Positions 52,298 through 60,775 of a stretch of 64,000 bases of DNA are shown in pieces; the first letter of the stretch is position 1; every line of letters starts with the position of its first letter. Below the pieces are notes generated by a model. The model saw nothing but the letters and a program-made list of their open reading frames with translations. It was not told the DNA's origin and did not search any database. The translations under genes and the position numbers were made by a program. This DNA comes from Terriglobia bacterium (GTDB lineage Bacteria > Acidobacteriota > Vicinamibacteria > Vicinamibacterales > CAVVIG01): the NCBI GenBank assembly GCA_020073005.1, contig JAIQFX010000059.1, forward strand, positions 16,961 through 80,960, in the 5' to 3' direction.

Positions 52298-53812
52298 CTA
52301 CCCACCAGATTCGACAGTCTCTGGCGCGCGTCCGATCGTCCGGCGCACCCAGTCGGCGAGCGCGGCGCGCTCGTCCGCGCTCACGAGGTCCCACTGCAAC
52401 ACCAGGACGACCGACACGCCACCGGTGACGAGGGCCGCCGCGGCGAACGCCGCGAGCGGCGTGTCCTGCAGCGGCCACTTGACGAGGAAGCCGGCGAGCG
52501 CCGCGAGGGCCGCCACGCGCGCGATATCGGCGAGGCTGCGCCACGGAAGAATCCTCGCGCCGCAGCCGAAGAGGCGGGCCATGCGGACGACCGCGACGGC
52601 TTTCGACAACGCCAGCGCGGCCACCGTCGCCAGGATCGCGCCGGGCAGGCCGAACGCGGCGAGGCACGGGCCGACGAGCACGGCGACGAGCGCGAGCTTC
52701 ACGGCGTAGAGCGACATCAGAAACCGCATCCGCGCGTACGACCGGAGCACCGCGTCGGTCGCGAACGACGACAGCGCGATCGTCGCGAGCGAAATCTGAA
52801 AGACGACGACGCTCCCCGCGTACCGCTCGGTGAACAGCGTGACGATCAGCTCGCGCGCGCACACGAGCAGGACCGCCACCATCGGAAAGAAGAGCAGCGC
52901 GAGCTTCCGCGTCGTCTCGCGCCAGATCTCGAGCGCGAGGTCGTCGCGCCCGTCCTGACGCGCCTGCGCGAAGCGGACCATCATCACGCTGCCGGCGGAC
53001 GTGGCGACGAAATCCACGAACGGGATCTGCAGGCAGCCGACCGCGTAGATCGCGAACGTCGCGGCGTCGAAATAGTGCGCGACCGCGTACTGGTGATAGT
53101 TCGCCTGCGCGATCTCCAGCACGACCGCGAGGCCGAACGGCACGCCGTAGGCGAGCTGTTGCGCGAGCCGCCGCCCGTCGAGCCGCAGCGCCGCGCCGAA
53201 CACGTGCCGGTAGTACGCGAGCGTGAGCAGGAATCGCGCGCCCGCGTACGCCACCACGCCGCCGAGGACGAGATCGAGCCGCCGGAAGACGAGCGCCGGC
53301 GCCACGAGACACGCGCCGCGGACGAGATCGCCGATCGCGTACACGGTCGCCGCGCGCCGGTACGACTCCTGCGCGGTCATCGCGATCTCGAGCCCGGCGC
53401 TCGCGAGCATGAGCAGCGAGAACGCGGCGATGAGCGGCATGTACTCGGCCAGCGACGGGTTGCCGAGCCACCGCGCGATCGCGCCGTCGCCGGCCAGGAG
53501 CAGCGCCGCCGTCGCGAGTCCCGCCGCGGTCAGCAGCGCCGTCGAGTTGGCCACGTACCTGCCGGCCGCGTCGCGCGCGCCCGGCAGAAAGTAGAAGAGG
53601 CTCTCCGCCATCCCGCACTGCGCGACGGGGAAGAGCGTCGCGAACACGAGAAACAGCTGCTTGTACGTGCCGAACTCGCTCGGCGTGAAGCACCGCGCGA
53701 GGACGACGGGCGTGAGAAACGTCGCGGCGAACGCGATCGTCCGGCCGGTCATCAACAGCGCGGCCGCGCCGAACAGCGACGGCGCTCCGCTGGTGTCGCG
53801 CGCGGTGGTCAC
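52298..53812 (-). CDS. Polysaccharide flippase (Wzx/MATE-like oligosaccharide transporter)
   Basis: 504 residues from a GTG start. About 12-14 hydrophobic helices are visible, beginning FGAAALLMTGRTIAFAATFL. The N-terminal block and the absence of soluble domains are those of the polysaccharide biosynthesis (PST/MVF) family, which moves lipid-linked repeat units across the inner membrane. It starts 21 bases upstream of the deacetylase stop, same strand. Together with GTs it argues for a Wzx/Wzy-type route, though no Wzy polymerase is seen. Confidence 0.88.
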   Translation of the reverse strand: MTTARDTSGAPSLFGAAALLMTGRTIAFAATFLTPVVLARCFTPSEFGTYKQLFLVFATLFPVAQCGMAESLFYFLPGARDAAGRYVANSTALLTAAGLATAALLLAGDGAIARWLGNPSLAEYMPLIAAFSLLMLASAGLEIAMTAQESYRRAATVYAIGDLVRGACLVAPALVFRRLDLVLGGVVAYAGARFLLTLAYYRHVFGAALRLDGRRLAQQLAYGVPFGLAVVLEIAQANYHQYAVAHYFDAATFAIYAVGCLQIPFVDFVATSAGSVMMVRFAQARQDGRDDLALEIWRETTRKLALLFFPMVAVLLVCARELIVTLFTERYAGSVVVFQISLATIALSSFATDAVLRSYARMRFLMSLYAVKLALVAVLVGPCLAAFGLPGAILATVAALALSKAVAVVRMARLFGCGARILPWRSLADIARVAALAALAGFLVKWPLQDTPLAAFAAAALVTGGVSVVLVLQWDLVSADERAALADWVRRTIGRAPETVESGG

Positions 53813-53833
53813 GCGGCCATTCCAGTCATTCCC

Positions 53834-54934
53834 CTATCCGATCGCCCGCGCGGCGGCTTCATGACGCTCGAGGCGTTCGGCGTCGACGCGGTGACGCCGC
53901 CGGCACGACACCGCGAGGTCGTACACGCCGTTGGTGAGGCAACCCATCACCGACGGCGAGAAGCGGCCGCGCGCGTCGAGGCACGAGTTCTCCCAGAGGA
54001 ACCGGCGGGGAATCGTCAGCTCCGGATGATCGGGATCGCGGTGACGGCACGTCGTGTAGGCGAAGCCGTAGCCCGCCGCGGCGACCGCCGAGACGACGGC
54101 CGTGTCGAAGCCGCCGTCGGGATACGCGAAGTGGCGCACCGGCGCGCCGATCTCGCGCTCGATGGCGGCGCGCGACGTCACGAGCTCCTCGACGACGTGC
54201 GCGTGATCCTCGTTGGTGAGCACCGGGTGCGTGTGCGTGTGCGATCCGATCGTGATGCCCGCGCGGTCCAGCGCGCGCACCATGTCCCAGGCGAGCGGCA
54301 GGAGCGATTCGGGCGCGGCGTCGGCCGGCCCGAGCAGGTGCTCGAGCATCTGGATGACGTGGGCGATCTCGCGCTGCGATCGCGTGCCGAGGAGAAAGCG
54401 CATCATCGCGAACGGCCCGCGAGCCGCCTTCCCGCGCGCCGGCAGCACGCCGATCCGCGCGAGCGCGCGGCACGCCGACGGCCAGTCGCGCGCGAGCAGC
54501 AGGTGCAGCCGATCGTGCGTGAGCAGAGACGACGTCCCGATCGCGTCCGTGATGACGAACATCGTCGCGGGGATCCCGCGGCGCGTGAGCACCGGCAGCG
54601 CGTAGTGATACACGTCGCGGTAGCCATCATCGAACGTCACGGCCGCGACCGGCTCGGTCCACCGCTCGCCCGAGAGCAGCCGCGCGCCGATCTCGTCGAG
54701 CGTGACGAAACGGTAGCGCCGCCCGATCCAGTCGAGCTGCTGGGCGAACGTCCGCACGCTGACGCTCATGGCGGGCGTCGCGGTCGGCGGCTCCGAGGCG
54801 AGCGTATCGACGACGCGGTGGTAGCCCACGATCAGCGGCACGCGGCGCATGCCGGTCAACGCGCCGATGAGGCGATCGGCGGCCGTGACGGCGAGCGCCG
54901 CGCCGACGCCGGCTTTAAGGGAGGCTCGCGACAT
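53834..54934 (-). CDS. Polysaccharide deacetylase (NodB homology)
   Basis: 366 residues. NodB blocks: VAAVTFDDGYRDVYHYALP (catalytic and metal Asp), GSHTHTHPVLTNED (two metal His), and RHFAYPDGGFDTAVVSAV. The protein removes N-acetyl groups from amino-sugar polymers or precursors. An Ala-rich start (KAGVGAALAVTAADRLIGAL) may be a membrane anchor. It overlaps the acyltransferase gene by about 20 bases. Confidence 0.92.
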   Translation of the reverse strand: MSRASLKAGVGAALAVTAADRLIGALTGMRRVPLIVGYHRVVDTLASEPPTATPAMSVSVRTFAQQLDWIGRRYRFVTLDEIGARLLSGERWTEPVAAVTFDDGYRDVYHYALPVLTRRGIPATMFVITDAIGTSSLLTHDRLHLLLARDWPSACRALARIGVLPARGKAARGPFAMMRFLLGTRSQREIAHVIQMLEHLLGPADAAPESLLPLAWDMVRALDRAGITIGSHTHTHPVLTNEDHAHVVEELVTSRAAIEREIGAPVRHFAYPDGGFDTAVVSAVAAAGYGFAYTTCRHRDPDHPELTIPRRFLWENSCLDARGRFSPSVMGCLTNGVYDLAVSCRRRHRVDAERLERHEAAARAIG

Positions 54935-56054
54935 GATCGATGGCCGCGCCGGGCCAGACGGAGCGCGCGACGCGCTTCGCGGTGCGCCTGAACTCCACGG
55001 TCCGCCGGCACAGCGTGCCCAGCAGATGCGGCGGGTACAGCTCGAGCCGCCCGATCTGGCGCGACTGGCTGGTCCAGTGGAATTTGTACTGTTCGCTGCC
55101 GTGGAGGAGGTCGTACTCCGCGGCCTCTTCTTCGATCGCGGCCTTGATTGCGAGCCCCATCGCCACGAGGCCCACGCTGTGCTTCGCGTACTCCTCATCG
55201 AAGCCGGACTGGTAGAAGAGCATTGCGTCGCGATACCGCAGGCAGTACCACGACGCCACGGGACGATCGCCGCACCGGAGCGTGTAGAGGCGCAGCCAGC
55301 CGCGCGCCAGCGCCAGACGGCTGAAGTCCTCGTGAAACGCGATCAGCGCGGGCTCGTGAAACGCGTCCGATCCGCCGCGCCGCTCCCAGCGCCGCAGGTG
55401 AAAGGCGATGAGCTGCTGCAGGCTGGCGTGGCGCTCGTCGTCGGTGGCGGCGGCCGCGAAGGTGACCGGCCCGATCTGCTCGAGCTGCCGCAGGCGCCGG
55501 CGGAAATTGGCGCGCACCGACGCGCCGCGGCGCTCGAGATACGCCGTCCACTGAACGCCTTTGAGGTCGACGTACGGGCAGACGTCCGTCGCCGAATAGG
55601 ACGCGCTCCACCCGCGGCCGGCGAGCGCGCGGCCGAATCGCCAGGCCGTGCCGTTCTTCAGATCGAGCTGCCGCAGGCCGATCACGAGATTGCGCGCGGC
55701 GAGGTGCTCCGCCAGCGCCGCCAGGACCGTGTGCTCGAAGCCGCGGCGGATGATCAAATCGAGATAATCCGAGCCGACGTGGCCGGTGCCCAGAAACTCC
55801 AGCATCCGGAGCGAGAACAGATGCGCGAGCGACGGCGGGCTGACGGCGAGCGGCGCCAGGCCGATCAGCTGATCGTCGGCCCGCACCGCGAGGATCGACA
55901 GCGTCCGCCGGCGCGACTGATGGGTCCACCACGTGAACAGCCACTCCCACGTCAGAAAGAGACAATCCGAGGCGCTGGCCGAGAGCAGCCCGGTCCATTC
56001 GTCCCGCAGCCGCGCGAAGGCGTCAACGTCCTGGATTGTCTCGATACTGATCAT
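54915..56054 (-). CDS. CelD/BcsL-like GNAT acyltransferase
   Basis: 379 residues. Two GNAT-like halves: SASDCLFLTWEWLFTWW and LSILAVRADDQLIGLAPLAV in the first, and GDRPVASWYCLRYRDAMLFYQSGFDEEY with VGLVAMGLAIKAAI in the second; these are features of the CelD/FemAB-like family in cellulose and exopolysaccharide loci. It probably acylates an amino sugar or a lipid-linked precursor. Stop lies 15 bases from the post-COAP gene start on the same strand upstream. Confidence 0.85.
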   Translation of the reverse strand: MISIETIQDVDAFARLRDEWTGLLSASASDCLFLTWEWLFTWWTHQSRRRTLSILAVRADDQLIGLAPLAVSPPSLAHLFSLRMLEFLGTGHVGSDYLDLIIRRGFEHTVLAALAEHLAARNLVIGLRQLDLKNGTAWRFGRALAGRGWSASYSATDVCPYVDLKGVQWTAYLERRGASVRANFRRRLRQLEQIGPVTFAAAATDDERHASLQQLIAFHLRRWERRGGSDAFHEPALIAFHEDFSRLALARGWLRLYTLRCGDRPVASWYCLRYRDAMLFYQSGFDEEYAKHSVGLVAMGLAIKAAIEEEAAEYDLLHGSEQYKFHWTSQSRQIGRLELYPPHLLGTLCRRTVEFRRTAKRVARSVWPGAAIDHVASLP

Positions 56055-56069
56055 GGGAGCGGCTGGGAC

Positions 56070-56669
56070 TTACTTCGGATTGGCGGTGCAGGACTTGTGG
56101 ATCTGGATGTTCCCGCCGTCGATGCCGTCGCTCGGCGGCGTGAAGGCGTCCGGCGCGCCGCCGCTGTCGGAGTGGTAGGACAGGCCCGGGCCGCCGACCG
56201 TGATGATGAAGCGGTCGTGGCCCTTCGGCACGTTGCCCGGCTCGCCATCGTCGACCACTTCCACGATGTACGAGTAGCCGCCGACGCCGTTGACTTCGGC
56301 CGTGCCGGAGAACGACCGGTCGGCGCATTCGACGTCGTGCACGGCGTCGAAGCACGACGAGGCGTTGTAGTCGTCGACGCTCGTCGAGTGCACGTGCATG
56401 CCGGTGTTGTGATCGATGTAGTTCAGCTCGCCCATCAGCGGAGGCGGGGGCGCGCCGTTCTTGTAGCCGGCGTTGAAGCCGAAGTTGGCCTGGTCGGTGC
56501 CGGATTGCGTGGGCGTGAACCAGCCGCCGCCGGTCACGAAGTCGTAGCAGTTGGCCGGCGGCTGCCACGCGCCGACGATGTGTCCGCGCAGGATCAGCGC
56601 CGAGGCCAGCAGCACGGCGATGGAGAACGAGCGAAACAGAGTGCGTGTCGTTGGTGTCGTGGTGTTCAT
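56070..56669 (-). CDS. Secreted post-COAP-1-like domain protein
   Basis: 199 residues. Signal peptide (SFSIAVLLASALILRGHIVG), then VTGGGWFTPTQSGTDQANFG, GELNYIDHNTGMHVHSTSV, DDGEPGNVPKGHDRFIITV and C-terminal GGNIQIHKS. These blocks match the post-COAP-1 domain found next to choice-of-anchor domains in surface proteins. A homologue is at the right edge (63594-64000). A putative adhesive or structural surface protein. Confidence 0.82.
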   Translation of the reverse strand: MNTTTPTTRTLFRSFSIAVLLASALILRGHIVGAWQPPANCYDFVTGGGWFTPTQSGTDQANFGFNAGYKNGAPPPPLMGELNYIDHNTGMHVHSTSVDDYNASSCFDAVHDVECADRSFSGTAEVNGVGGYSYIVEVVDDGEPGNVPKGHDRFIITVGGPGLSYHSDSGGAPDAFTPPSDGIDGGNIQIHKSCTANPK

Positions 56670-56682
56670 TGGGGTCCCTCGA

Positions 56683-57267
56683 CTACTGCGAAATCGAGCT
56701 GCTGGCGCTCGAGAGAATCACTTCCTCGCCCGTCGCGAGGATCAGGTGCAGCGCATTGACGACGAGGCCCTGCGCCGTCGGCGTCTGCTGGTTGATGATG
56801 AGCGTCGCCACGCCGAGCAGGCTGACGGTCTGATTGGGAAGTCCGGTCACCGGGATCGCGCTGCCGCCGAAGGTCAGGCTGCCGATTTCCGAGTAGCCGC
56901 CGGCGCCGCTGCCGGTCACGCTCACCTGCGAGCGCACGAAGGACGCCGTCACGCTCGCCGGCGCGCCCGGCAGGATCACGACGTTGGAGAGCGACGCCGA
57001 GCTGGCGGCCGACGCGCCGGTCAGCGCGCCGCTCGCGCTGGAGACGATCGTGTCGGCAGTGAGCACGCCTCCGACCGCGGCGGTTTGCGCCGTCGCGCCG
57101 GCCCATCCGCCGTCGGTGGGAATGGCGCCGGTGTCGGCGACCGCCACGTCCGAGACGCCGAGCGACGGCACGTTGACATACGCGGCGACCGCGCGTCCGT
57201 TGACGCCGGCGCGCGCGGGCGCCGCAATCGAGATCGACAGCAGCGTGAGTGAGACGAGCAGCTTCAT
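56683..57267 (-). CDS. Choice-of-anchor P family secreted protein
   Basis: 194 residues. Signal peptide LLVSLTLLSISIAAPARAG, then a Ser/Ala/Gly-rich beta protein with VNVPSLGVSDVAVADTGAIP, VRSQVSVTGSGAGGYSEIGSL and ALHLILATGEEVILSSASS, the pattern of the choice-of-anchor P group. No C-terminal sorting motif is present. It sits 13 bases upstream of the post-COAP gene, typical partners. Ribosome site GGGAGGA. Confidence 0.78.
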   Translation of the reverse strand: MKLLVSLTLLSISIAAPARAGVNGRAVAAYVNVPSLGVSDVAVADTGAIPTDGGWAGATAQTAAVGGVLTADTIVSSASGALTGASAASSASLSNVVILPGAPASVTASFVRSQVSVTGSGAGGYSEIGSLTFGGSAIPVTGLPNQTVSLLGVATLIINQQTPTAQGLVVNALHLILATGEEVILSSASSSISQ

Positions 57268-57318
57268 GGGTCCTCCCTTGGGTGGTCGCGTCGAAGAAAG
57301 TCCGGAGCGGGTCCCGCG

Positions 57319-58671
57319 TCAGGCGACGGCCGATGCCGGCGGCCGTTGCCCGGTCAGCGGAATGATGTGGGGACCGGCGAACTCCCGCAGCGCGTTCCGG
57401 GTGTCGACGATCGGGCGGCCGCACGCGGCCAGTGCGGCCCAGTCGAAGCGCGCGTGATCGGTGCAGACGACGATGCAGTCGGGCGCGCGCCGGAGGGCAT
57501 CGGCTTCGGCGACGGCCTCGAAGGCGCAGCCGCCGTGCGTGAAGCGCGGCACGAACGGATCGGAGTACGAGACAATCGCGCCGCGCCGCGTCAGCAGCCC
57601 GATGATGTCGAGCGCGGGCGACTCGCGGATGTCGCCGACGTCGCGCTTGTACGCGACGCCGTAGACGTGGACGCGCGAGCCGCGGATCGGCTTGCCGGCG
57701 TCGTTGAGCGCGTCGGCGACGCGATCGACGACGAACATCGGCATCGAGGCGTTGACGTGCCCCGCCAGCTCGATGAACCGGCACTCGAAGCCTTTTTCGC
57801 GCGCCTTCCACGACAGGTAGAACGGATCGATCGGGATGCAATGGCCGCCGAGGCCCGGCCCCGGATAGAACGGCATGAAGCCGAACGGCTTCGTGGCGGC
57901 CGCGTCGATGACCTCCCACACGTCGATGTCGAGCGCGTGGCACATCTGCGCGACTTCGTTGACGAGCGCGATGTTGACGGCGCGGAAGGTGTTCTCGAGC
58001 AGCTTCACCATTTCGGCGACGCGCGTCGACGTGACGGGCACGACCGCCGAGACGATCTGCTGATAGAAAGCGACGGCGGCGTCGCGGCTCGCCGGACCCC
58101 GCCCGCCCACGATCTTGGGAATGCTGCTCGTCGTGTGCGTGCGGTTGCCGGGATCGACGCGCTCGGGCGAGAACGCGAGGAAGAAATCGCGCTCGACCTT
58201 CAGTCCGCCGGCTTCGAGGCGCGGCTGGACGACTTCATCGGTCGTCGCCGGATACGTCGTCGATTCGAGGATCACGAGCTGGCCGGGCGTGAGCCGTTCG
58301 GCCACGGCGTCGATCGCTTTCACGACGAACGACAGATCGGGATCCTTGGTCTTGCGCAGCGGCGTCGGCACGCAGATGTCGATCACGTCGAGATCCGCGA
58401 GCGCCGACGGCTCGCTCGTGGCGTGCAGCCGTCCGCCCGCGACGGCGTCGGCCAGCTGGGCGGGATCGACGTCCGGGATGTAGCTGCGGCCGCCGTTGAC
58501 CTCGCGGACCTTGGCGGTGTTGACGTCGAAGCCCGTCACGTGGAAGCCGGCGCACGCGAGCTCGACGGCGAGCGGCAGCCCGACGTAGCCCAGCCCGATC
58601 ACGCCGACGCGCGCGCGTCGTTCCCGGATCCGGGCGAGCAGTGTCACGAGCCGGCTGTTGCTGTGTGTCAT
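57319..58671 (-). CDS. UDP-N-acetylhexosamine/hexose 6-dehydrogenase (WbpA/WecC type)
   Basis: 450 residues. NAD loop VGVIGLGYVGLPLAVELA, DICVPTPLRKTKDPD, LVILESTTYPATTDEVV, catalytic region GPGLGGHCIPIDPFYL (Cys) and VAYKRDVGDIRESPALDII. The PIDPFYL signature and TTYPGTT-type block match WbpA/WecC enzymes that make UDP-N-acetyl-uronic acids. Second uronate-forming enzyme of the locus (with 32946-34265). Four-base overlap with the acyltransferase upstream. Confidence 0.9.
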   Translation of the reverse strand: MTHSNSRLVTLLARIRERRARVGVIGLGYVGLPLAVELACAGFHVTGFDVNTAKVREVNGGRSYIPDVDPAQLADAVAGGRLHATSEPSALADLDVIDICVPTPLRKTKDPDLSFVVKAIDAVAERLTPGQLVILESTTYPATTDEVVQPRLEAGGLKVERDFFLAFSPERVDPGNRTHTTSSIPKIVGGRGPASRDAAVAFYQQIVSAVVPVTSTRVAEMVKLLENTFRAVNIALVNEVAQMCHALDIDVWEVIDAAATKPFGFMPFYPGPGLGGHCIPIDPFYLSWKAREKGFECRFIELAGHVNASMPMFVVDRVADALNDAGKPIRGSRVHVYGVAYKRDVGDIRESPALDIIGLLTRRGAIVSYSDPFVPRFTHGGCAFEAVAEADALRRAPDCIVVCTDHARFDWAALAACGRPIVDTRNALREFAGPHIIPLTGQRPPASAVA

Positions 58672-59771
58672 GCGACCCCCAGTCGATACCGCAGGCACCA
58701 TTCGCCTTCGAGGCGGGAGAGGAACGCGTCGCCGCGGTGCACGGCCTCGATCGCGCCTTTCGCGCGCGCGTGCACCAGCACCCATTCGCCGCGATGGCGG
58801 AAGACGCAGTGGCGGGCCGACAGGGCGCCCATCAGTCCGGGATCCAGGCGGCCGCAGAGCGCGGTGACGCCGTGCCGGCGCGCGTCGGCGAACAGGTGAT
58901 CGAGCACGCTCGCGGTGGCGTCGGGCCGCGCGCCGACGTGCACGACTTCGCCGACGCCGTCGCGCGTGGCGTGATAAAGAAACCAGCCGGCGCAGCGCCC
59001 GCGATCGTCGCGCAGGATCATCGGGCGCAGCGCGCCCGCGCCTGCCTTGCGCGACACGGCGTCGAGCACCGCGCCCGCCGATCGATCGTCGTAGCACGGG
59101 CGAAGCGTGAGGCCGCGGGCCGCGTCGTTGATGCACGCGCGCAGCGAGGCGGCGTCCAGCGCCTCGGCGACGAGCGGCGGCGGCGCGAGACGGAACGGTC
59201 CAGGGAGCCGCGCGAGCGCGGCATCCGCCACGCGGCAGATCGGCGCCGCCGCGCGCGCGGCGAGCGCGAGCGTCCCCTGACTTCCGGCGCGCGACGCCGC
59301 GAACGCGGCCGGGCGCAGCACGCGCACCCACGCGAGGCTGAACAGCCGCGCCGTCGAGCCGCCGACGCTTTCCCAGAGCGACCGCGCGCGATCGGTCGCC
59401 TCGTCGGCGAGCGAGAGATCCTGCGGTCCGGCGAGAAACGCTTTCACGAGCCGCACGGCGGTGACCGCCGATCGCGCCGTCGCGTCGACCATGAACTGCG
59501 AGCTGACCGCCATCCGCAGCGGACGGCCGTTCATCGTCATCGCGCGGATGGCCACGCCGACGAAGCCGCCGATCCGCCCGCGTCCGTCCACGGAGACGAG
59601 CGATGGACACTCGTCGTTCTGCCACGGGCCGCGGAGGAACGTCCCGCGGAAGTACGTGCGGTGCGTCTCCGCTTCCGCCGCGGGCGCCGCGCCGAGCTTG
59701 AAGACGCGCCGATGCAGATCCGCGACCTGCGGAACGTCGTCTTCGGTGAAAGGCCGGACGCAGTCGGTCAT
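58668..59771 (-). CDS. GNAT-like acyltransferase
   Basis: 367 residues. N-terminal GNAT-like domain (about 1-150: VRPFTEDDVPQVADLHRRVF, GRIGGFVGVAIRAM, MAVSSQFMVDATAR, then a helical middle) and a second C-terminal GNAT-like half (ALRPMILRDDRGRCAGWFLYH, HVGARPDATASVLDHLF). The A/GxxG CoA loop is not canonical, so assignment is at the superfamily level only. Located between a uronate dehydrogenase and a secreted propeller gene. Confidence 0.68.
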   Translation of the reverse strand: MTDCVRPFTEDDVPQVADLHRRVFKLGAAPAAEAETHRTYFRGTFLRGPWQNDECPSLVSVDGRGRIGGFVGVAIRAMTMNGRPLRMAVSSQFMVDATARSAVTAVRLVKAFLAGPQDLSLADEATDRARSLWESVGGSTARLFSLAWVRVLRPAAFAASRAGSQGTLALAARAAAPICRVADAALARLPGPFRLAPPPLVAEALDAASLRACINDAARGLTLRPCYDDRSAGAVLDAVSRKAGAGALRPMILRDDRGRCAGWFLYHATRDGVGEVVHVGARPDATASVLDHLFADARRHGVTALCGRLDPGLMGALSARHCVFRHRGEWVLVHARAKGAIEAVHRGDAFLSRLEGEWCLRYRLGVA

Positions 59772-59786
59772 GAAGAACGCTCGACA

Positions 59787-59805
59787 GTTTTCTCTTTTCA
59801 GTTCA
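59787..59805. repeat. TTTTCTCTTTTCAGTTC short element
   Basis: Resembles the CTTTTCTCTTTTCAC run at 37443-37466. It lies in the 26-base gap after the propeller gene and extends into its last codons. Part of a dispersed AT-rich intergenic repeat group in this locus. Confidence 0.4.
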
Positions 59806-60736
59806 CCGGGAGGTGGATCGGCAGGCTCAAGCCTCCCGGTGCCGGCCGGTAGACGCGGACGTCCACCGCGGTCTGCGGCGCGGCGCCCGTGCTGAAACTG
59901 CCGACCACCGCGCCCGAGCTGAGGTTGAAGCGGTAGACGTTCGACGAAAAGTAGTCGATCGCCCAGAACGTGCCGTCGCCGACGAGATCGAGCCCGGCCC
60001 AGTACGGGGCCTGCCCCGTGACGGTGTAGGTCTGCGCGAGCGCGCCCGACGAGTTGAGGCGCGCGATCACGCTGCCGCTCGAGACGAGCACGCCGCCGTC
60101 GGACAGCACGACCAGTCCCTGCGTCTGTCCGCCGGGCAGCGGCGCGCGGTTGAAGTTCACGAGCTGGCTGTTCGTGCAGACGTTGAACTGCTTCACGTCG
60201 GGGCCCCACGACGTGTAGAGCAGCGTGCAGCCGTCGGGCCTGAGGTCGACCCAGAATGCGCCGCGCGCTTCGGGCACGACCGCGTACGACGCGAGCGCCT
60301 GGCCGCTCGACGAGAACTTCAGCACGGTGCCCGCGCAGTCGGCCTGGCCGACGTACGCGTTCCCGCCGGCGTCGAAGGCGAGCGCGTGCGGATTGCAGTT
60401 GTAGCCCGATCCGAACGTTCCCTGCGAGACGCCCTGCGAGTTGAAGCGCTCGATCGTGTTGCCGCTGACGCACGTCGGGTCGGCGCACCAGTGGTTCACG
60501 TACAGGCTGGCGGCGGCGTCGAGCCGCATGCCTTCGCTCTTGCCGGGCACGCGGCTGACGAGCACGGCGTTGAGCGACCCGTCCGGATTGCGCCATTGGA
60601 CCGGGCCCTGCTCGAAGGAGACGAAGATGTCGCCGGGCGCGAACGACACGTGGGCCAGTTGCGCGCGCGCGGACGTCATGGTCAGCGCGACGGCGGCGAG
60701 CGCGAGGACGATGCGAAGGCGTGGGGAAGTCTTCAT
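59798..60736 (-). CDS. Secreted NHL-like beta-propeller protein
   Basis: 312 residues. Signal peptide (LRIVLALAAVALTMTSARA), then repeats such as SLYVNHWCADPTCVSGNTIE, DAGGNAYVGQADCAGTVLKF, LYTSWGPDVKQFNVCT and YWAGLDLVGDGTFWAIDYF. Paired Cys (HWC...TC, NCNP...DC) are shared with the paralogue at 62555-63451. Such NHL-like propellers bind ligands or other surface proteins. The AT-rich repeat directly upstream supplies AGGA as ribosome site. Confidence 0.82.
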   Translation of the reverse strand: MKTSPRLRIVLALAAVALTMTSARAQLAHVSFAPGDIFVSFEQGPVQWRNPDGSLNAVLVSRVPGKSEGMRLDAAASLYVNHWCADPTCVSGNTIERFNSQGVSQGTFGSGYNCNPHALAFDAGGNAYVGQADCAGTVLKFSSSGQALASYAVVPEARGAFWVDLRPDGCTLLYTSWGPDVKQFNVCTNSQLVNFNRAPLPGGQTQGLVVLSDGGVLVSSGSVIARLNSSGALAQTYTVTGQAPYWAGLDLVGDGTFWAIDYFSSNVYRFNLSSGAVVGSFSTGAAPQTAVDVRVYRPAPGGLSLPIHLPVN

Positions 60737-60740
60737 TCTT

Positions 60741-60775
60741 AATTCCTAATTCCTAATTCCTAATTCCTAATTCTT
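60741..60775. repeat. Heptanucleotide repeat (AATTCCT)4 with degenerate flanks
   Basis: Four exact AATTCCT units (60741-60768) plus AATTCTT at the right and a matching ATTCTTA at the left. On the minus strand each unit contains AGGA, and the last one lies seven bases before the ATG of the propeller gene, so the repeat provides its ribosome site; it also contains the stop codon of the BNR-repeat gene upstream. Copy-number change could shift spacing only outside the nearest unit. Confidence 0.8.

Noticed and set aside
56683..57267. PEP-CTERM or other exosortase sorting signal on the secreted proteins
   Set aside because: The C-termini of the secreted proteins lack a Pro-Glu-Pro motif, hydrophobic helix and basic tail; no exosortase gene is present.
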